Below, in pieces: positions 52,913 through 63,483 of a stretch of 64,000 nt of DNA (position 1 is its first letter; every line of letters begins with the position of its first letter). Both the position numbers and the translations under genes were made by a program. The notes below the pieces were generated by a model. The model saw only the letters and a program-made list of their open reading frames with translations, ran no database searches and was not told where the DNA came from. The stretch is taken from contig JRAN01000072.1 in the NCBI GenBank assembly GCA_000768855.1, positions 114,768-178,767 on the forward strand. Reading direction: 5' to 3'. Source of the DNA: Porphyromonadaceae bacterium COT-184 OH4590. Its GTDB lineage: Bacteria; Bacteroidota; Bacteroidia; Bacteroidales; Paludibacteraceae.

Positions 52913-54037
52913 ATGAAGTTACGATTGCCTGCCGAATGGGAATGTCAAGAGTTTGTGATGTTGGCTTTTCCTCATTCACAAACCGACTGGAGCTATATGC
53001 TCGATGAAGTTTGTCGGTGTTATTACAATGTGATACACACAATACTTAAATACGAAAGTGTCCTTGTCGTTTGCCACAATACCGACGAAGTCAGAAATTA
53101 CCTACTACCCGAAAACAATAGCGATTGGCAAAAAGATTTGTCGGTAAATAACGAAAAAATGGAACGATTTACCAACAAAAACAACATATCGCTGATACTG
53201 ATAGAAATAGAGACAAATGATACTTGGGCAAGGGATTTTGGAGGTATTACGGTATTCGAATATGAATATGCCGAACTGCATAAAGACACATACTACCCTA
53301 TTAACCAACATATTAATAAAACAGTATTAGACTTTGGGTTCAACGGTTGGGGGCTAAAATTTGCTTCAAATCTCGACAATCTCGTTACAAGCAAACTTTT
53401 GACTAAGGCTAAGAGTATTTTTGCAAAATACAGATACAAAGATTTAAGAAATATAATACTGGAAGGAGGTAGTATAGAGTCTGACGGACAAGGCACTATA
53501 CTTACCACAGAGCAATGTTTGTTGTCACAAAATCGCAACTATTTATCAAAAAACAAAATAGAAAAACTGCTTACAAAGCATTTAGGAGCGAACCACTTCT
53601 TATGGTTAAAAAACGGAGCGTTACAAGGAGATGATACCGACAGCCATATCGACACTTTGGCACGCTTGTGCAACAAAAATACCATTACATATATTCAATG
53701 TACCGATACATCAGACCCACACTACGACGAATTAATAGCTATGGAAGCAGAGCTAAAGGTATTCAAAACTAAAGAGGGACTGCCCTACTTACTTATACCG
53801 CTGCCTATGGCAGATGAAGTGATTTTTGAAGGCGAAAGAATACCTGCAACTTATGCTAATTTTCTTATTATCAACGATGCTGTTGTTATGCCTTCGTACA
53901 ATTCACCGAAAGACGAAATAGCCAAATCGCAGTTGGAAAAGGCATTTCCGGATCGTACCATAGAGATGGTAAACTGCCTACCTCTAATAAAACAGCACGG
54001 TTCGCTACATTGTATTACAATGCAATTCCCAAAATAA
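52913..54037 (+). CDS. agmatine deiminase / peptidylarginine deiminase-like amidinotransferase-fold enzyme
   Basis: 374 residues from the ATG at 52913; a TTG at 52904 opens the same frame but overlaps the previous gene. The guanidine-modifying fold is seen in PAEWECQEFVMLAFPHSQTDW, DTWARDFGGITVF, EGGSIESDGQGT, DTDSHIDTLARL (catalytic His) and the C-terminal HGSLHCITM with the nucleophile Cys. Agmatine deiminase makes N-carbamoylputrescine, but the P. gingivalis-type PAD shares these motifs; the lack of a signal peptide favours the cytosolic agmatine type. Co-transcribed with the upstream membrane protein. Confidence 0.88.
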   Translation: MKLRLPAEWECQEFVMLAFPHSQTDWSYMLDEVCRCYYNVIHTILKYESVLVVCHNTDEVRNYLLPENNSDWQKDLSVNNEKMERFTNKNNISLILIEIETNDTWARDFGGITVFEYEYAELHKDTYYPINQHINKTVLDFGFNGWGLKFASNLDNLVTSKLLTKAKSIFAKYRYKDLRNIILEGGSIESDGQGTILTTEQCLLSQNRNYLSKNKIEKLLTKHLGANHFLWLKNGALQGDDTDSHIDTLARLCNKNTITYIQCTDTSDPHYDELIAMEAELKVFKTKEGLPYLLIPLPMADEVIFEGERIPATYANFLIINDAVVMPSYNSPKDEIAKSQLEKAFPDRTIEMVNCLPLIKQHGSLHCITMQFPK

Positions 54038-54047
54038 AAATAATTCA

Positions 54048-55700
54048 TCAAAAAACAACCTTTATACTGTTTACATATCTCGACTTTCCGTTATCAATAT
54101 AAAAAATATAAACTCCACTATTTACCTCATAAGGCAATGTAATATATTGTTCTTTTTCGGTTATATAGGTATGAAGCAAATGTTTGCCCGATACATCAAA
54201 CATCGAAATCCATTGGTTTGATGCATTTTTGATAACAAACGACCGATTCGATATTGTTTGTATAATTACATTATCTTCGGTTGATATATCTTCCTTGTTT
54301 GTACCGCCGAGGTTAAGAGCCACTACCACAATATCGTGGTCTGATGACCGATACATATTATCCTGACTTGTATTTTGTTTGTATTCAAACATTTTTGGTT
54401 CGTCCGCATTTATATGAAAAACCTCCGCCCGCACTATCTGATTTGCCATAGAGGCATTTGCAACAGCGTGGTCGATACAACCCGAAACACCTTGATATAC
54501 ATAAGAATATGCAGAGTCATTTTGTTTTTTCAGTATATTCGAAAATCCGTTGTTATAAAATATATGCAATGGATTTTCTTGTGAATAGGCATTTAGATCT
54601 CCCATTACCAACACATCATTGTCGTTACAAGCAGATGTATATGATTTTATTGCATCAATTACAGCAGTCGCCTCTCTTACTCTATCTCCATTAAACAAGC
54701 CCTGCCCGTCGCCATTATCGGCGTTGTCGCCGGTAGCATTTTTGCCTGTCTTGGATTTGAAGTGATTGAGTGACAAAACAAATTTTTCGTTATTAGCCAA
54801 AAGCCTAAAACATTGTAGTTTTTTGCGATGAGGCAGTATATTGTTTATATTCCGTAATTTACCATCGGGTACTACCCTATCGCTACGATATATAAAGCCG
54901 ACTTTGGTATAACTGCCATATATACTCCCTCTATCATCAATAAAAGAGAAAATATTGTTACCCATCGTACTGTTTAATGCATCGCAAATATTACGTATAG
55001 CATCTTGCCCCTGTTGTATCTCTATTAGCCCATAAATATCGGCATCTACTGCCAGCAAAGCCTTTATTATTTTAGAATGCTGTTTAGCTGCCTGTGTTTC
55101 GTTATCAGGACCAAAGCCTGTACCAAAATTAGATGTCAGATAGTATGCGAGATTGAAACTACAAACTTTTAAGTTATGATTATCGGCAATGTCAATAGAT
55201 ATAGGTCGCTCATTTCCGTAAAATTGAAGAGTATAATCCACAGTAGGCACCAACGCCCACCCCCACGAATAACGACGAAGCACCGCTTTTAGATTATTGA
55301 TTCGGCTACCTATACGCCTTGTCCCTTGACTATCGGCAAATGGCAAAGGTGTAGGATATTCCGTAGAATAACCGTCGTCGAGATATATCCAATTTTTTGC
55401 ATTATCCATTACAATCCGATTGTAGTCCGTACTATTGGGAGTAGCCATATCGGTAGGAGCCATAAGCCTGATAGACGATAATTTGAGTTGTCCGTATCTT
55501 TGCCAAGAGTAATTGTCACTCACCACCAATGTTTGGGCAAAGTATAGTGTTCGGTTTTCGAATCTATAGTAGTCTGATATATTCTGAAAATCGTCGGGAA
55601 ATATTACGGTATCAACAGCCTCTTGTGAAAAACCGTAATTGGGTACTGTCAATGTAATTATATTAAAAACTATCAATATAAGCAATATATTTTTTTTCAT
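54048..55700 (-). CDS. secreted endonuclease/exonuclease/phosphatase-family nuclease with T9SS sorting domain
   Basis: 550 residues from the ATG at 55700 (MKKNILLILIVFNIITLTVP...GFSQ, signal peptide); an upstream start at 55745 lies at the promoter and is rejected. The EEP domain (about 170-460) has SFNLAYYL, IEIQQGQDAI, LSLNHFKSKTG, VMGDLNAYSQENP, CIDHAVANAS and SDHDIVVVAL, the metal and catalytic positions of DNase-I-like enzymes. The last 75 residues (SMFDVSGKHLLHTYI, NSGVYIFYIDNGKSRYV) are a type A T9SS sorting domain. It is likely an extracellular nuclease for nutrient gain or DNA clearance. Confidence 0.88.
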   Translation of the reverse strand: MKKNILLILIVFNIITLTVPNYGFSQEAVDTVIFPDDFQNISDYYRFENRTLYFAQTLVVSDNYSWQRYGQLKLSSIRLMAPTDMATPNSTDYNRIVMDNAKNWIYLDDGYSTEYPTPLPFADSQGTRRIGSRINNLKAVLRRYSWGWALVPTVDYTLQFYGNERPISIDIADNHNLKVCSFNLAYYLTSNFGTGFGPDNETQAAKQHSKIIKALLAVDADIYGLIEIQQGQDAIRNICDALNSTMGNNIFSFIDDRGSIYGSYTKVGFIYRSDRVVPDGKLRNINNILPHRKKLQCFRLLANNEKFVLSLNHFKSKTGKNATGDNADNGDGQGLFNGDRVREATAVIDAIKSYTSACNDNDVLVMGDLNAYSQENPLHIFYNNGFSNILKKQNDSAYSYVYQGVSGCIDHAVANASMANQIVRAEVFHINADEPKMFEYKQNTSQDNMYRSSDHDIVVVALNLGGTNKEDISTEDNVIIQTISNRSFVIKNASNQWISMFDVSGKHLLHTYITEKEQYITLPYEVNSGVYIFYIDNGKSRYVNSIKVVF

Positions 55701-55742
55701 ATCAAAAAACGACAATGTTTGATTACATACAAAACTTGACAA

Positions 55743-55750
55743 CAAAGTTA
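55743..55750 (-). promoter_or_regulatory. -7 promoter box (TAACTTTG) of the nuclease gene
   Basis: Minus-strand TAACTTTGTTG lies 43 bp above the chosen ATG. Confidence 0.65.
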
Positions 55751-55806
55751 TAAAATATTTTGTTACAAGCTGTAATTCAACATTTTTTCATTTATAAATT
55801 ATTTAG

Positions 55807-55814
55807 TATCTTTG
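55807..55814 (+). promoter_or_regulatory. -7 promoter box (TATCTTTG) of fabG
   Basis: TATCTTTGCAG lies 36 bp before the ATG at 55850. Confidence 0.75.
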
Positions 55815-55849
55815 CAGTCTAAAAAATCAAACCGTAAAATAATTAAATT

Positions 55850-56596
55850 ATGAATTTGTTAGAAAATAAAATCGCACTTGTTACAGGTGCAACGAGAGGA
55901 ATAGGCAAAGCCATTGCCCTAAAATTAGCACAAGAGGGAGCAAAGATTGCTTTTACCGACTTGGTTAGGAACGAAAATATGGAAGCTACCGAACGCGAAA
56001 TAGCTGCTTTAAATGTAGAAGTAAAGGGATATGCGTCGAATGCAGCCGACTTTACTGATACACAGAGAGTAGTTGCCGAAATAGAGAAAGACTTCGGCAG
56101 AATAGATATTTTGGTAAATAATGCAGGTATCACCAAAGACACACAGCTCAAACGTATGAGTGAAGAACAGTGGGATGCTGTTATAAATGTGAATCTAAAA
56201 TCGGTGTTTAACTTTACAAAAGCCGTTCAACCGATTATGTGGCGTCAGGCAGGAGGAAGTGTTATCAATATGAGTTCTGTTGTGGGCTTAAGCGGCAACA
56301 CTTCGCAATGCAATTATTCTGCATCAAAGGCAGGTATTATCGGCTTTACCAAGTCGGCTGCCAAAGAGATGGGAGTTCGCAATATTCGCCACAACGCCAT
56401 TGCTCCAGGATTTATTATTACCGAAATGACCAATGCTTTACCTGAAGATATAAAAAAGGCTTGGGCAGAGCAAATACCACTTCGCAGAGGTGGTAATCCC
56501 GAAGATGTTGCTAATCTTGCACTGTTCCTTGCCTCAGACCTATCGGCATATATTACCGGGCAGGTTATCACTTGTTGCGGTGGTATGAATATGTAA
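55850..56596 (+). CDS. fabG: 3-oxoacyl-[acyl-carrier-protein] reductase
   Basis: 248 residues, classical SDR: NADP-binding TGATRGIGKAIA, NNAG, active-site Ser in NMSSVVGLSG, and YSASKAG with catalytic Tyr and Lys; the C-terminal AYITGQVITCCGGM is the FabG ending. It reduces 3-oxoacyl-ACP in fatty-acid elongation. The residue pair before the catalytic Tyr is CN where QAN is more usual. Not next to other fab genes, so another SDR role is possible but less likely. Confidence 0.9.
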   Translation: MNLLENKIALVTGATRGIGKAIALKLAQEGAKIAFTDLVRNENMEATEREIAALNVEVKGYASNAADFTDTQRVVAEIEKDFGRIDILVNNAGITKDTQLKRMSEEQWDAVINVNLKSVFNFTKAVQPIMWRQAGGSVINMSSVVGLSGNTSQCNYSASKAGIIGFTKSAAKEMGVRNIRHNAIAPGFIITEMTNALPEDIKKAWAEQIPLRRGGNPEDVANLALFLASDLSAYITGQVITCCGGMNM

Positions 56597-56655
56597 TTGT
56601 AGGCTGTGATAAATGCTATTTATCGTAACATAATTACCATAAATTTTTAAATTAA

Positions 56656-56663
56656 TAATTTTG
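56656..56663 (+). promoter_or_regulatory. -7 promoter box (TAATTTTG) of trxA
   Basis: TAATTTTGCA lies 34 bp before the ATG at 56697. Confidence 0.6.
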
Positions 56664-56696
56664 CAAAAATATTGATCACATTTAGAATATTTTATT

Positions 56697-57011
56697 ATGA
56701 CACAAGTAACAGATTTGAATTTCAAAGAGATTTTAGCATCAAACACATTATGTATGTTTGATTTTAGTGCAACATGGTGTGGCCCTTGCAAAAAACTTGC
56801 ACCTATCGTAGAAGAGCTTGCCAAGGAGTATGAAGGTAAAGCATTTATTGGTAAAGTTGATGTGGACGACAGTCCTGAATTTACCGATTTTGTCGGTATT
56901 AGAAATGTGCCTACCATAGTTTTTTTCAAAAATGGCGAAATACTTCCAGACCGTATAATCGGTGCTACAGAAAAGGCTGTTTTGGTAAAAAAACTTGAGG
57001 AACTAATGTAA
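56697..57011 (+). CDS. trxA: thioredoxin
   Basis: 104 residues, with the active site ATWCGPCK (Cys28, Cys31) and the cis-Pro loop VPTIVFFKNG. It is the general cytoplasmic dithiol reductant; thioredoxin reductase is encoded nearby at 57894 on the other strand. Strong terminator directly behind. Confidence 0.95.
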   Translation: MTQVTDLNFKEILASNTLCMFDFSATWCGPCKKLAPIVEELAKEYEGKAFIGKVDVDDSPEFTDFVGIRNVPTIVFFKNGEILPDRIIGATEKAVLVKKLEELM

Positions 57012-57037
57012 TTTTACATTGTATAAAGTTAAAAAAA

Positions 57038-57078
57038 AACAGACTATCAATTGTATGATTGATAGTCTGTTTTTTTTC
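57038..57078 (+). terminator. terminator of trxA
   Basis: ACAGACTATCAA / TTGATAGTCTGT, a perfect 12-bp stem with an 8-nt loop, then eight T. Confidence 0.93.
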
Positions 57079-57555
57079 ATATTTGTCTGATTTCGGGCTA
57101 CAATTTTTCTCAAAAGCAACTTAAATGTGCTTTGCCCAAGACAGAAACCTCTCAGATATAGATTGGAGAGTCGCTAATTATTAGTCTTTTATCCAATACG
57201 TATTATTCTTCTACTCTATCCTTATCGCATCATAGGCTAATAAACTCCAAATGGTTATAAGGGATGTTTGTTTCGTACAATAGTAATAATAGAGAAAGTT
57301 TTTTCCACTCCAACCCACAAGTATTTTTTAATTAGAGCAATAGCATTTTAGCACTGATGCCATCTTTGAAATTTACTTATGTTACTTCCGAAAACTTACA
57401 GATATACACAACTTTATAAGCCAATATGTCTTTTGTAAGCAGTAAAAACATATATATGCTATTATACAGGTGTAGCCTGTTGTTATAATATCGCACTACA
57501 TATATTTATCTCGGATTACGCATTAGAAAAAATGCGAGGCTGTAGAAAAATTAAG
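57079..57555. other. non-coding gap between trxA and the LapA-like gene
   Basis: About 480 bp without a convincing gene or RNA. It ends with a sequence (ATTACGCATTAGAAAAAATG at about 57515) that resembles the region after fhs (ATTATGCATTAGAAAAAAAT at about 20365). It may be decayed sequence. Confidence 0.4.
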
Positions 57556-57586
57556 TAAAAAAACAGGGTTGGTTGGAACCCTGTTT
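57556..57586 (-). terminator. terminator of the LapA-like gene
   Basis: AAACAGGGTT / AACCCTGTTT, a perfect 10-bp stem with a 6-nt loop; a T run follows on the minus strand. Confidence 0.88.
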
Positions 57587-57626
57587 GAAAATTATTATTA
57601 ACCGACTATCAATTAAAAAAAATCCG

Positions 57627-57854
57627 TTATTGCTTTTTGTTTTCGGCAGCTTTATATAGTTTTTTTAGTACCGAAAACAGAAGACCGCCCGAAACTGCGC
57701 CAAAAATGTAAATCAATACGATAGCTATCGACAATGGCATTTCCAGGAACCAACTAAAAAATGTCAGTTTTATAGTATAGATATTTTGAAATGTAAAAAC
57801 AGCTAAGGCACTTACAAAAAGTACTAACAGTATAATTTGCAATACTCTGGTCAT
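57627..57854 (-). CDS. LapA-domain (DUF1049) membrane protein
   Basis: 75 residues with two hydrophobic helices (about 4-22 and 41-63) separated by the FQNIYTIKLTFFSWFLEMPLS loop typical of DUF1049, and a basic tail. E. coli LapA works with LapB in LPS assembly control; a similar envelope role is likely but unproven here. It lies 39 bp after trxB on the same strand. Confidence 0.82.
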   Translation of the reverse strand: MTRVLQIILLVLFVSALAVFTFQNIYTIKLTFFSWFLEMPLSIAIVLIYIFGAVSGGLLFSVLKKLYKAAENKKQ

Positions 57855-57893
57855 AACGAAAAATTATATAAAAATTATTTCAAACTTAAAATT

Positions 57894-58826
57894 TTAAATC
57901 TGATTCAAAAAACGCTCTAAGTCGATAGCTGCCTTACAACCTGATGCCGCAGCTGTAATGGCTTGTCGATAATTAGGGTCAGCCACATCACCTGCTGCAA
58001 ATACACCTGCCACATTGGTATGTGTCGAAATTCCGTTGGTCTTTATGTAACCAACCTCATCGGTATCAATATATTGCTTAAATACATCGGAGTTTGGGTG
58101 ATGACCTATGGCAAGGAAAAATCCGTCGATATCTATCTCTACTTTACTTTCGTCTGCCTCTCCCTGACGGCGTACAAGTATAGCCTTCTCTACTCCGTTT
58201 TCGCCGGCGAGTCCAATTGTATTGTGTTCGAACAACACTTCGATATTTGGAGTAGCAAATACTCTGTCTTGCATAACCTTAGATGCTCTCAAAAATGGCT
58301 TGCGGACAATAAGATATACCTTTTCGGCAAGTCCTGCAAGATATACCGCCTCTTCGCACGCTGTATCGCCTCCACCGACCACAGCAACTCGTTTTTTACG
58401 ATAAAAAAATCCGTCGCAAGTAGCACAAGCCGATACACCTCTGCCTGCATACTTAGTTTCATCAGCGAGTCCCAAATATTTTGCAGTTGCACCTGTAGCA
58501 ATAATAACAGCCTGAGCCTCAATAGTTGTGCTACCATCTATCTCCACGGTAAAAGGACGCTTCGAAAAATCTACTTTGGTGGCTACACCATTGCGAATAT
58601 CTGCATTGAATCTAAGAGCCTGTTTTTTAATATCTTCCATCATATCAAAACCCTGTGTACCCTGTGGATAACCGGGGAAGTTCTCTACTTCGGTAGTTTG
58701 TGTGAGTTGTCCTCCTGGCAACATACCTTCGTACAATACAGGATTAAGGTTGGCACGTGAAGCATAAATTGCAGCAGTATATCCGGCAGGTCCACCACCG
58801 ATAATCAAACATTTAACTTGTTCCAT
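57894..58826 (-). CDS. trxB: thioredoxin-disulfide reductase
   Basis: 310 residues from the ATG at 58826 (MEQVKCLIIGGGPAGYTAAI). FAD-binding GGGPAG, redox-active ACATCDG (Cys134, Cys137), NADPH-binding GGGDTA and the C-terminal GVFAAGDVAD are intact. It reduces thioredoxin with NADPH. A longer frame up to 58946 crosses the promoter and overlaps the neighbouring glycosyltransferase gene, so it is rejected. Confidence 0.96.
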   Translation of the reverse strand: MEQVKCLIIGGGPAGYTAAIYASRANLNPVLYEGMLPGGQLTQTTEVENFPGYPQGTQGFDMMEDIKKQALRFNADIRNGVATKVDFSKRPFTVEIDGSTTIEAQAVIIATGATAKYLGLADETKYAGRGVSACATCDGFFYRKKRVAVVGGGDTACEEAVYLAGLAEKVYLIVRKPFLRASKVMQDRVFATPNIEVLFEHNTIGLAGENGVEKAILVRRQGEADESKVEIDIDGFFLAIGHHPNSDVFKQYIDTDEVGYIKTNGISTHTNVAGVFAAGDVADPNYRQAITAAASGCKAAIDLERFLNQI

Positions 58827-58865
58827 ATAATAAAATATCGTTTTGTTACAAAAATTTTTATGATG

Positions 58866-58873
58866 CAAAGTTA
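58866..58873 (-). promoter_or_regulatory. -7 promoter box (TAACTTTG) of trxB
   Basis: Minus-strand TAACTTTGCATC lies 40 bp above the chosen ATG. Confidence 0.75.
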
Positions 58874-58926
58874 ATGATTTTTTTGTAACCCTTAAAAAAA
58901 CGTTATAACATTTTTCTAAGGCAGCT

Positions 58927-60156
58927 TCAAGTGTCAAGCACATCAATTTGGTGGTAAATATCGGATAATTCTTCGGTATATGGTTGGTTGTAATAGCTTA
59001 AAAGCTCTTTTGCACAAATCGTAATATCTTCGTAATCTGCAATATAATTAAGTAATCGTATAGCAAAAAAGGCATCGAATGTAGCAAAAAAACGTTTGGT
59101 AAAAGCCGATAATCCATTTGAGTTGTTACGTATCTCGTTTAGCTTTTTCATCAACTGCTCCGAACCGTAAAAATCGATTATTGCCGAAGGTATTGTATTC
59201 AGGTCTATATGTTTGAAAAATTGTGGTATGAGGTAGAAAAAATCTCTTAGCACGGCAAAACTTCCGAAACTATAGACTCTGTAAACGTCGGTATCCATTA
59301 TCTTGGTTATAGCCCTGCCCGTACCGAATGGGACACGTTCGGACATACGCGACGAAGGACAAACTATTTTATCATTTACCCTTGTGATTGGAGCTATTTG
59401 TGCTGCTTTGTGCAGAAAATAGAAATCTTCGCCACCTTTTAAACGCGGCATACCGCCCGTTTTTACGTATGTACCCGCATTGATAGCAAAGCACGACCCA
59501 ATGGTATGAATAGCATACAGGAACCCTGTGCTTTGTAGCGACAGGCGAAAGTATCTGAGGTAAAGCTCATATTTTCGACATGCAGCCTCTCTTGCTTCAA
59601 GCAAATTGCGGTCATTGACTTGTTCTTCGTCGTGCGTTTTATGTTCGAAACCCAATGTGGCTACATCGCTATTCCCATCTATAAAAAGGCTTTGTATAAC
59701 GGTAAAATAGCTCTTAGCCACACGGCAGTCGCTATCGAGCGAGACAAGCACACCTTGCTTGTTGTCAATATCGTCGAAATGCCTCACAGCCTCGTCCATA
59801 CCAGCCTTGCGAGCATATCCTACACCCGATATTTTATTAGGTATATCTTCGAGCAGAATAGGCAACAAGCGGAAGTTTTTAAACACATTTTCGTCACCCA
59901 AACGCTTAAGCTCTGCATATATAGCTCTATGTTTCTCTACAATATTGCGTTCTGTGTCTTCGGCAGAGTTCAACACCACTATTACCTCTACATCGACATT
60001 GGGCTTATCGGCTCTCTCAAGCGAAACGATGGTGTTTAGCACATCATCGTCGTCATAACAGGGTATAACCACCACAATACCAAGATTTTGGTTGGCATTT
60101 GGCTTAAAAGTAGGAGGCAGGCATTGATAGCGTTCGAAATATTTTTTAGCAAACAT
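58927..60156 (-). CDS. family 2 glycosyltransferase
   Basis: 409 residues, no membrane helix. GT-A fold: VVVIPCYDDDDVLNTIVSLE at the start, the metal-binding DSDCR, and GGEDFYFLHKAA (the ED of the acceptor site). The N-terminal KPNAN and the long C-terminal helical part are not diagnostic. The sugar donor and acceptor are unknown, and no other glycan genes are adjacent, so its pathway cannot be set. It lies between gapA and trxB on the same strand. Confidence 0.88.
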   Translation of the reverse strand: MFAKKYFERYQCLPPTFKPNANQNLGIVVVIPCYDDDDVLNTIVSLERADKPNVDVEVIVVLNSAEDTERNIVEKHRAIYAELKRLGDENVFKNFRLLPILLEDIPNKISGVGYARKAGMDEAVRHFDDIDNKQGVLVSLDSDCRVAKSYFTVIQSLFIDGNSDVATLGFEHKTHDEEQVNDRNLLEAREAACRKYELYLRYFRLSLQSTGFLYAIHTIGSCFAINAGTYVKTGGMPRLKGGEDFYFLHKAAQIAPITRVNDKIVCPSSRMSERVPFGTGRAITKIMDTDVYRVYSFGSFAVLRDFFYLIPQFFKHIDLNTIPSAIIDFYGSEQLMKKLNEIRNNSNGLSAFTKRFFATFDAFFAIRLLNYIADYEDITICAKELLSYYNQPYTEELSDIYHQIDVLDT

Positions 60157-60180
60157 AAAATTATACTTTGCAAAATAGGA

Positions 60181-60222
60181 AAAAAAAGAGGCTTACTCTG
60201 TTTTACAGCATATAAGCCTCCT
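60181..60222 (-). terminator. terminator of gapA
   Basis: GAGGCTTA and TAAGCCTC, separated by about 15 nt, form a stem; a long T run follows on the minus strand. Confidence 0.75.
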
Positions 60223-60250
60223 CTAATTAATTATTAACCAAAATCATTTA

Positions 60251-61273
<1,023 letters not shown>

Positions 61274-61315
61274 TTATATCTTTGTATTCAATTTTTATCA
61301 AAAATTTTTGTCCTA

Positions 61316-61323
61316 CAAAGGTA
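61316..61323 (-). promoter_or_regulatory. -7 promoter box (TACCTTTG) of gapA
   Basis: Minus-strand TACCTTTGTAG lies about 67 bp above the ATG. Confidence 0.7.
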
Positions 61324-61443
61324 ATACTTATTTTTGATATATTAAAAAATCATTTAACAATATAATAATATGTAGTATCAATATACATTTCAAATAGAAT
61401 TTAGGTTATCTCTATATACATATCCAGTATTTCATGGATTTGC

Positions 61444-62490
61444 TTACTTAAATACAACATTACCCAAAGGTATTTTATTTATATTTTCAAGTGTGCCTTT
61501 TATGGAATTAATATATCCTTTCAAATGGTATTTTTTGCCATTTATCGAAATTTTTATACCGATTTTGCTGATAGTATTGTTTCTGTTTCTTTGTTCATAT
61601 ATCTGACAAACAGTATTTTGATTACTAAATATCAGTTGATTTTTCGTACTGTCCATAATAAAATCTCTATTGGTATATTCCATTTCTGTCGGGAACGAAA
61701 ACTCTACATCCATATCGGATTTTATCAACGCATAGTTGAGCAAATTGTCGATATATGTAAATAATATCACTTTTTTTTCGCTATTGATTAAATCAAAAGA
61801 CAAAATAATATCTATTTGTTCATCATCAAGATCAATTATTTTTTCGACAAATTCGGTTTCTAAACCATTATTATATTCCGTAGTTGTAGTTATCGAATAT
61901 GGATAAGTTCTTGTATCTTGTTCTTCCGACAATATTAACTGTGGAGTATCGTTTATTACCTTAAAAGTAGAAAACCGATGCCAACAACAACCGCTTTTGG
62001 TCATAGTATAAATCAATTGTTTCTCATAATCTACATCGAACATACCGCAGTAGTTGTGTGCAAGTTCGGTAAAGTCTTGGCTATATTGCAGACCGTTGGG
62101 AGTATCGAGATATATCTGAAACGAAGGTCCGTGATAACAACTTAAATAACCGTCCATTACAGCCAAATCATTTATACCATCGAAATTAAAATCTTGACAT
62201 ATTATAATACTCTGTTTTCCATAAGGATACTCAATTATGTTAGTTTCGATATTACCATTTTCGTTCAAATCAAAAGTAAGTTCATCAGACTCTATTATTA
62301 TAATCTCTTTTTTGTCTGATTTGGAAATAATAGAAACTATCCCTTTTTTGAATACCTCGTTTTCTTCTTCGGGTTTTATATTCACAATCGCATAGTATTT
62401 GTCCGAAAACCCATCAATTACAGCTACGTTTTGCCCAAAACAAAATGTAGCCATAGTAACTAACAGCAAAAATATTGAAGTTCTATTCAT
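61444..62490 (-). CDS. exported protein with XAC2610-like region, function unknown
   Basis: 348 residues. Signal peptide MNRTSIFLLLVTMATFCFGQ. The central stretch IICQDFNFDGINDLAVMDG (D-x-N-x-DG-x-D calcium-loop-like) followed by the FQIYLDTPNG and KSGCCWHRFSTFKV elements resembles the XAC2610 family, known from a periplasmic inhibitor of a secreted lysozyme-like toxin. The similarity is short, so an immunity role is only a suggestion. It overlaps the preceding lipoprotein gene by 8 bp, so they are translationally coupled. Confidence 0.65.
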   Translation of the reverse strand: MNRTSIFLLLVTMATFCFGQNVAVIDGFSDKYYAIVNIKPEEENEVFKKGIVSIISKSDKKEIIIIESDELTFDLNENGNIETNIIEYPYGKQSIIICQDFNFDGINDLAVMDGYLSCYHGPSFQIYLDTPNGLQYSQDFTELAHNYCGMFDVDYEKQLIYTMTKSGCCWHRFSTFKVINDTPQLILSEEQDTRTYPYSITTTTEYNNGLETEFVEKIIDLDDEQIDIILSFDLINSEKKVILFTYIDNLLNYALIKSDMDVEFSFPTEMEYTNRDFIMDSTKNQLIFSNQNTVCQIYEQRNRNNTISKIGIKISINGKKYHLKGYINSIKGTLENINKIPLGNVVFK

Positions 62491-63382
62491 TTTGTGGAGG
62501 AAAATCTTTTAACAACTCCTCTTGCATTTCGCTCAAAAGAGAGTAAATATTCTCATCATTGAAATTAGCTAACAGATATTCAACCAATTTAGTGGTAGGA
62601 CTATTCGGATATTTGGCAATAAAGCTACGGAATTCTTTGAGATTTTCTTCAAAAATATATGGTGCGTCTTTATCTCCCTGCCAACTTTCGATAGTGGGTG
62701 TATTGTCCATTCCCAAAAGATAGGTTAATTGATAATATTGATATATCTCTTTGGCTTTGGTTATCAATGTACTGTTAGGGTATTTATACATAAACTCTTC
62801 CCATTTGACAACTCTTTTGCCCAAATCCTGAAAACTTATGCTCAAACCCGCATCTGCGGCAAAAAGATATTTGTTTTCTTCCTGCGTTATGTCGAGATAA
62901 TCACGATAATCGGATGTAACATAATCTTTGAATATTCTATAATAATAGTCGTGGACGGTTCGGATTTCGACATATCCTTCGCCTATTTCCCAAAACTCAA
63001 GTCCGTATTGACCAAGTATCTTACTCTTCTTCTTTATTATCGCTTTTGCTTCTTCATAATAGAATTTGCTGAGAATCCATAATTCGGATGAATCTATTTT
63101 TGCAAGAAACTCACTGTTTGCTTTCAAATAACTCTCGTATAACTTATTGGCTTCTTTGGCATTAATTTTGGATAGTTTTTTCAGCACACTATCTTTGTTA
63201 GTTCTAAACTGTTCCAAAAGTGAACTCAACTTCTGTTCTGTACTATCGACCAAAACGACAGCAGAATCATTTTGCTCACTATCGTTTATCTGTTCATACT
63301 CCGACTTAGACCGAGCCTTAGGTTTGCACGACACAATTGTGATAAAAAGAGCCATATATAAAATCGAGAAGCAAGTTTTCAT
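62483..63382 (-). CDS. lipoprotein of unknown function
   Basis: 299 residues. Signal MKTCFSILYMALFITIVSC with lipobox Cys19 then KPKARSKS. The mature chain is helical and acidic, with TPR-like helices around VVKWEEFMYKYPNSTLITKA and EFRSFIAKYPNSPTTKLVEY; the repeated 'F..KYPNS..T' phrase suggests tandem tetratricopeptide-type units. It is coupled by an 8-bp overlap to the XAC2610-like gene, so the two may work together at the cell envelope. Confidence 0.68.
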   Translation of the reverse strand: MKTCFSILYMALFITIVSCKPKARSKSEYEQINDSEQNDSAVVLVDSTEQKLSSLLEQFRTNKDSVLKKLSKINAKEANKLYESYLKANSEFLAKIDSSELWILSKFYYEEAKAIIKKKSKILGQYGLEFWEIGEGYVEIRTVHDYYYRIFKDYVTSDYRDYLDITQEENKYLFAADAGLSISFQDLGKRVVKWEEFMYKYPNSTLITKAKEIYQYYQLTYLLGMDNTPTIESWQGDKDAPYIFEENLKEFRSFIAKYPNSPTTKLVEYLLANFNDENIYSLLSEMQEELLKDFPPQNE

Positions 63383-63483
63383 TTGATTATTAAATTATTT
63401 GAAAAACAAAAATACTAATTTATTTACTATTAATTATTACAATATGAATTCTTTTTATCTAAAACAAATACTACATTATAAAA

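Noticed and set aside
57079..57555. RNA gene in the trxA-LapA gap
   Set aside because: No tRNA T-loop (GGTTCRA) or cloverleaf and no known riboswitch core could be recognised.
58827..58946. 40-residue N-terminal extension of TrxB
   Set aside because: It overlaps the glycosyltransferase gene and crosses the promoter; family homology begins at MEQVKCLI.
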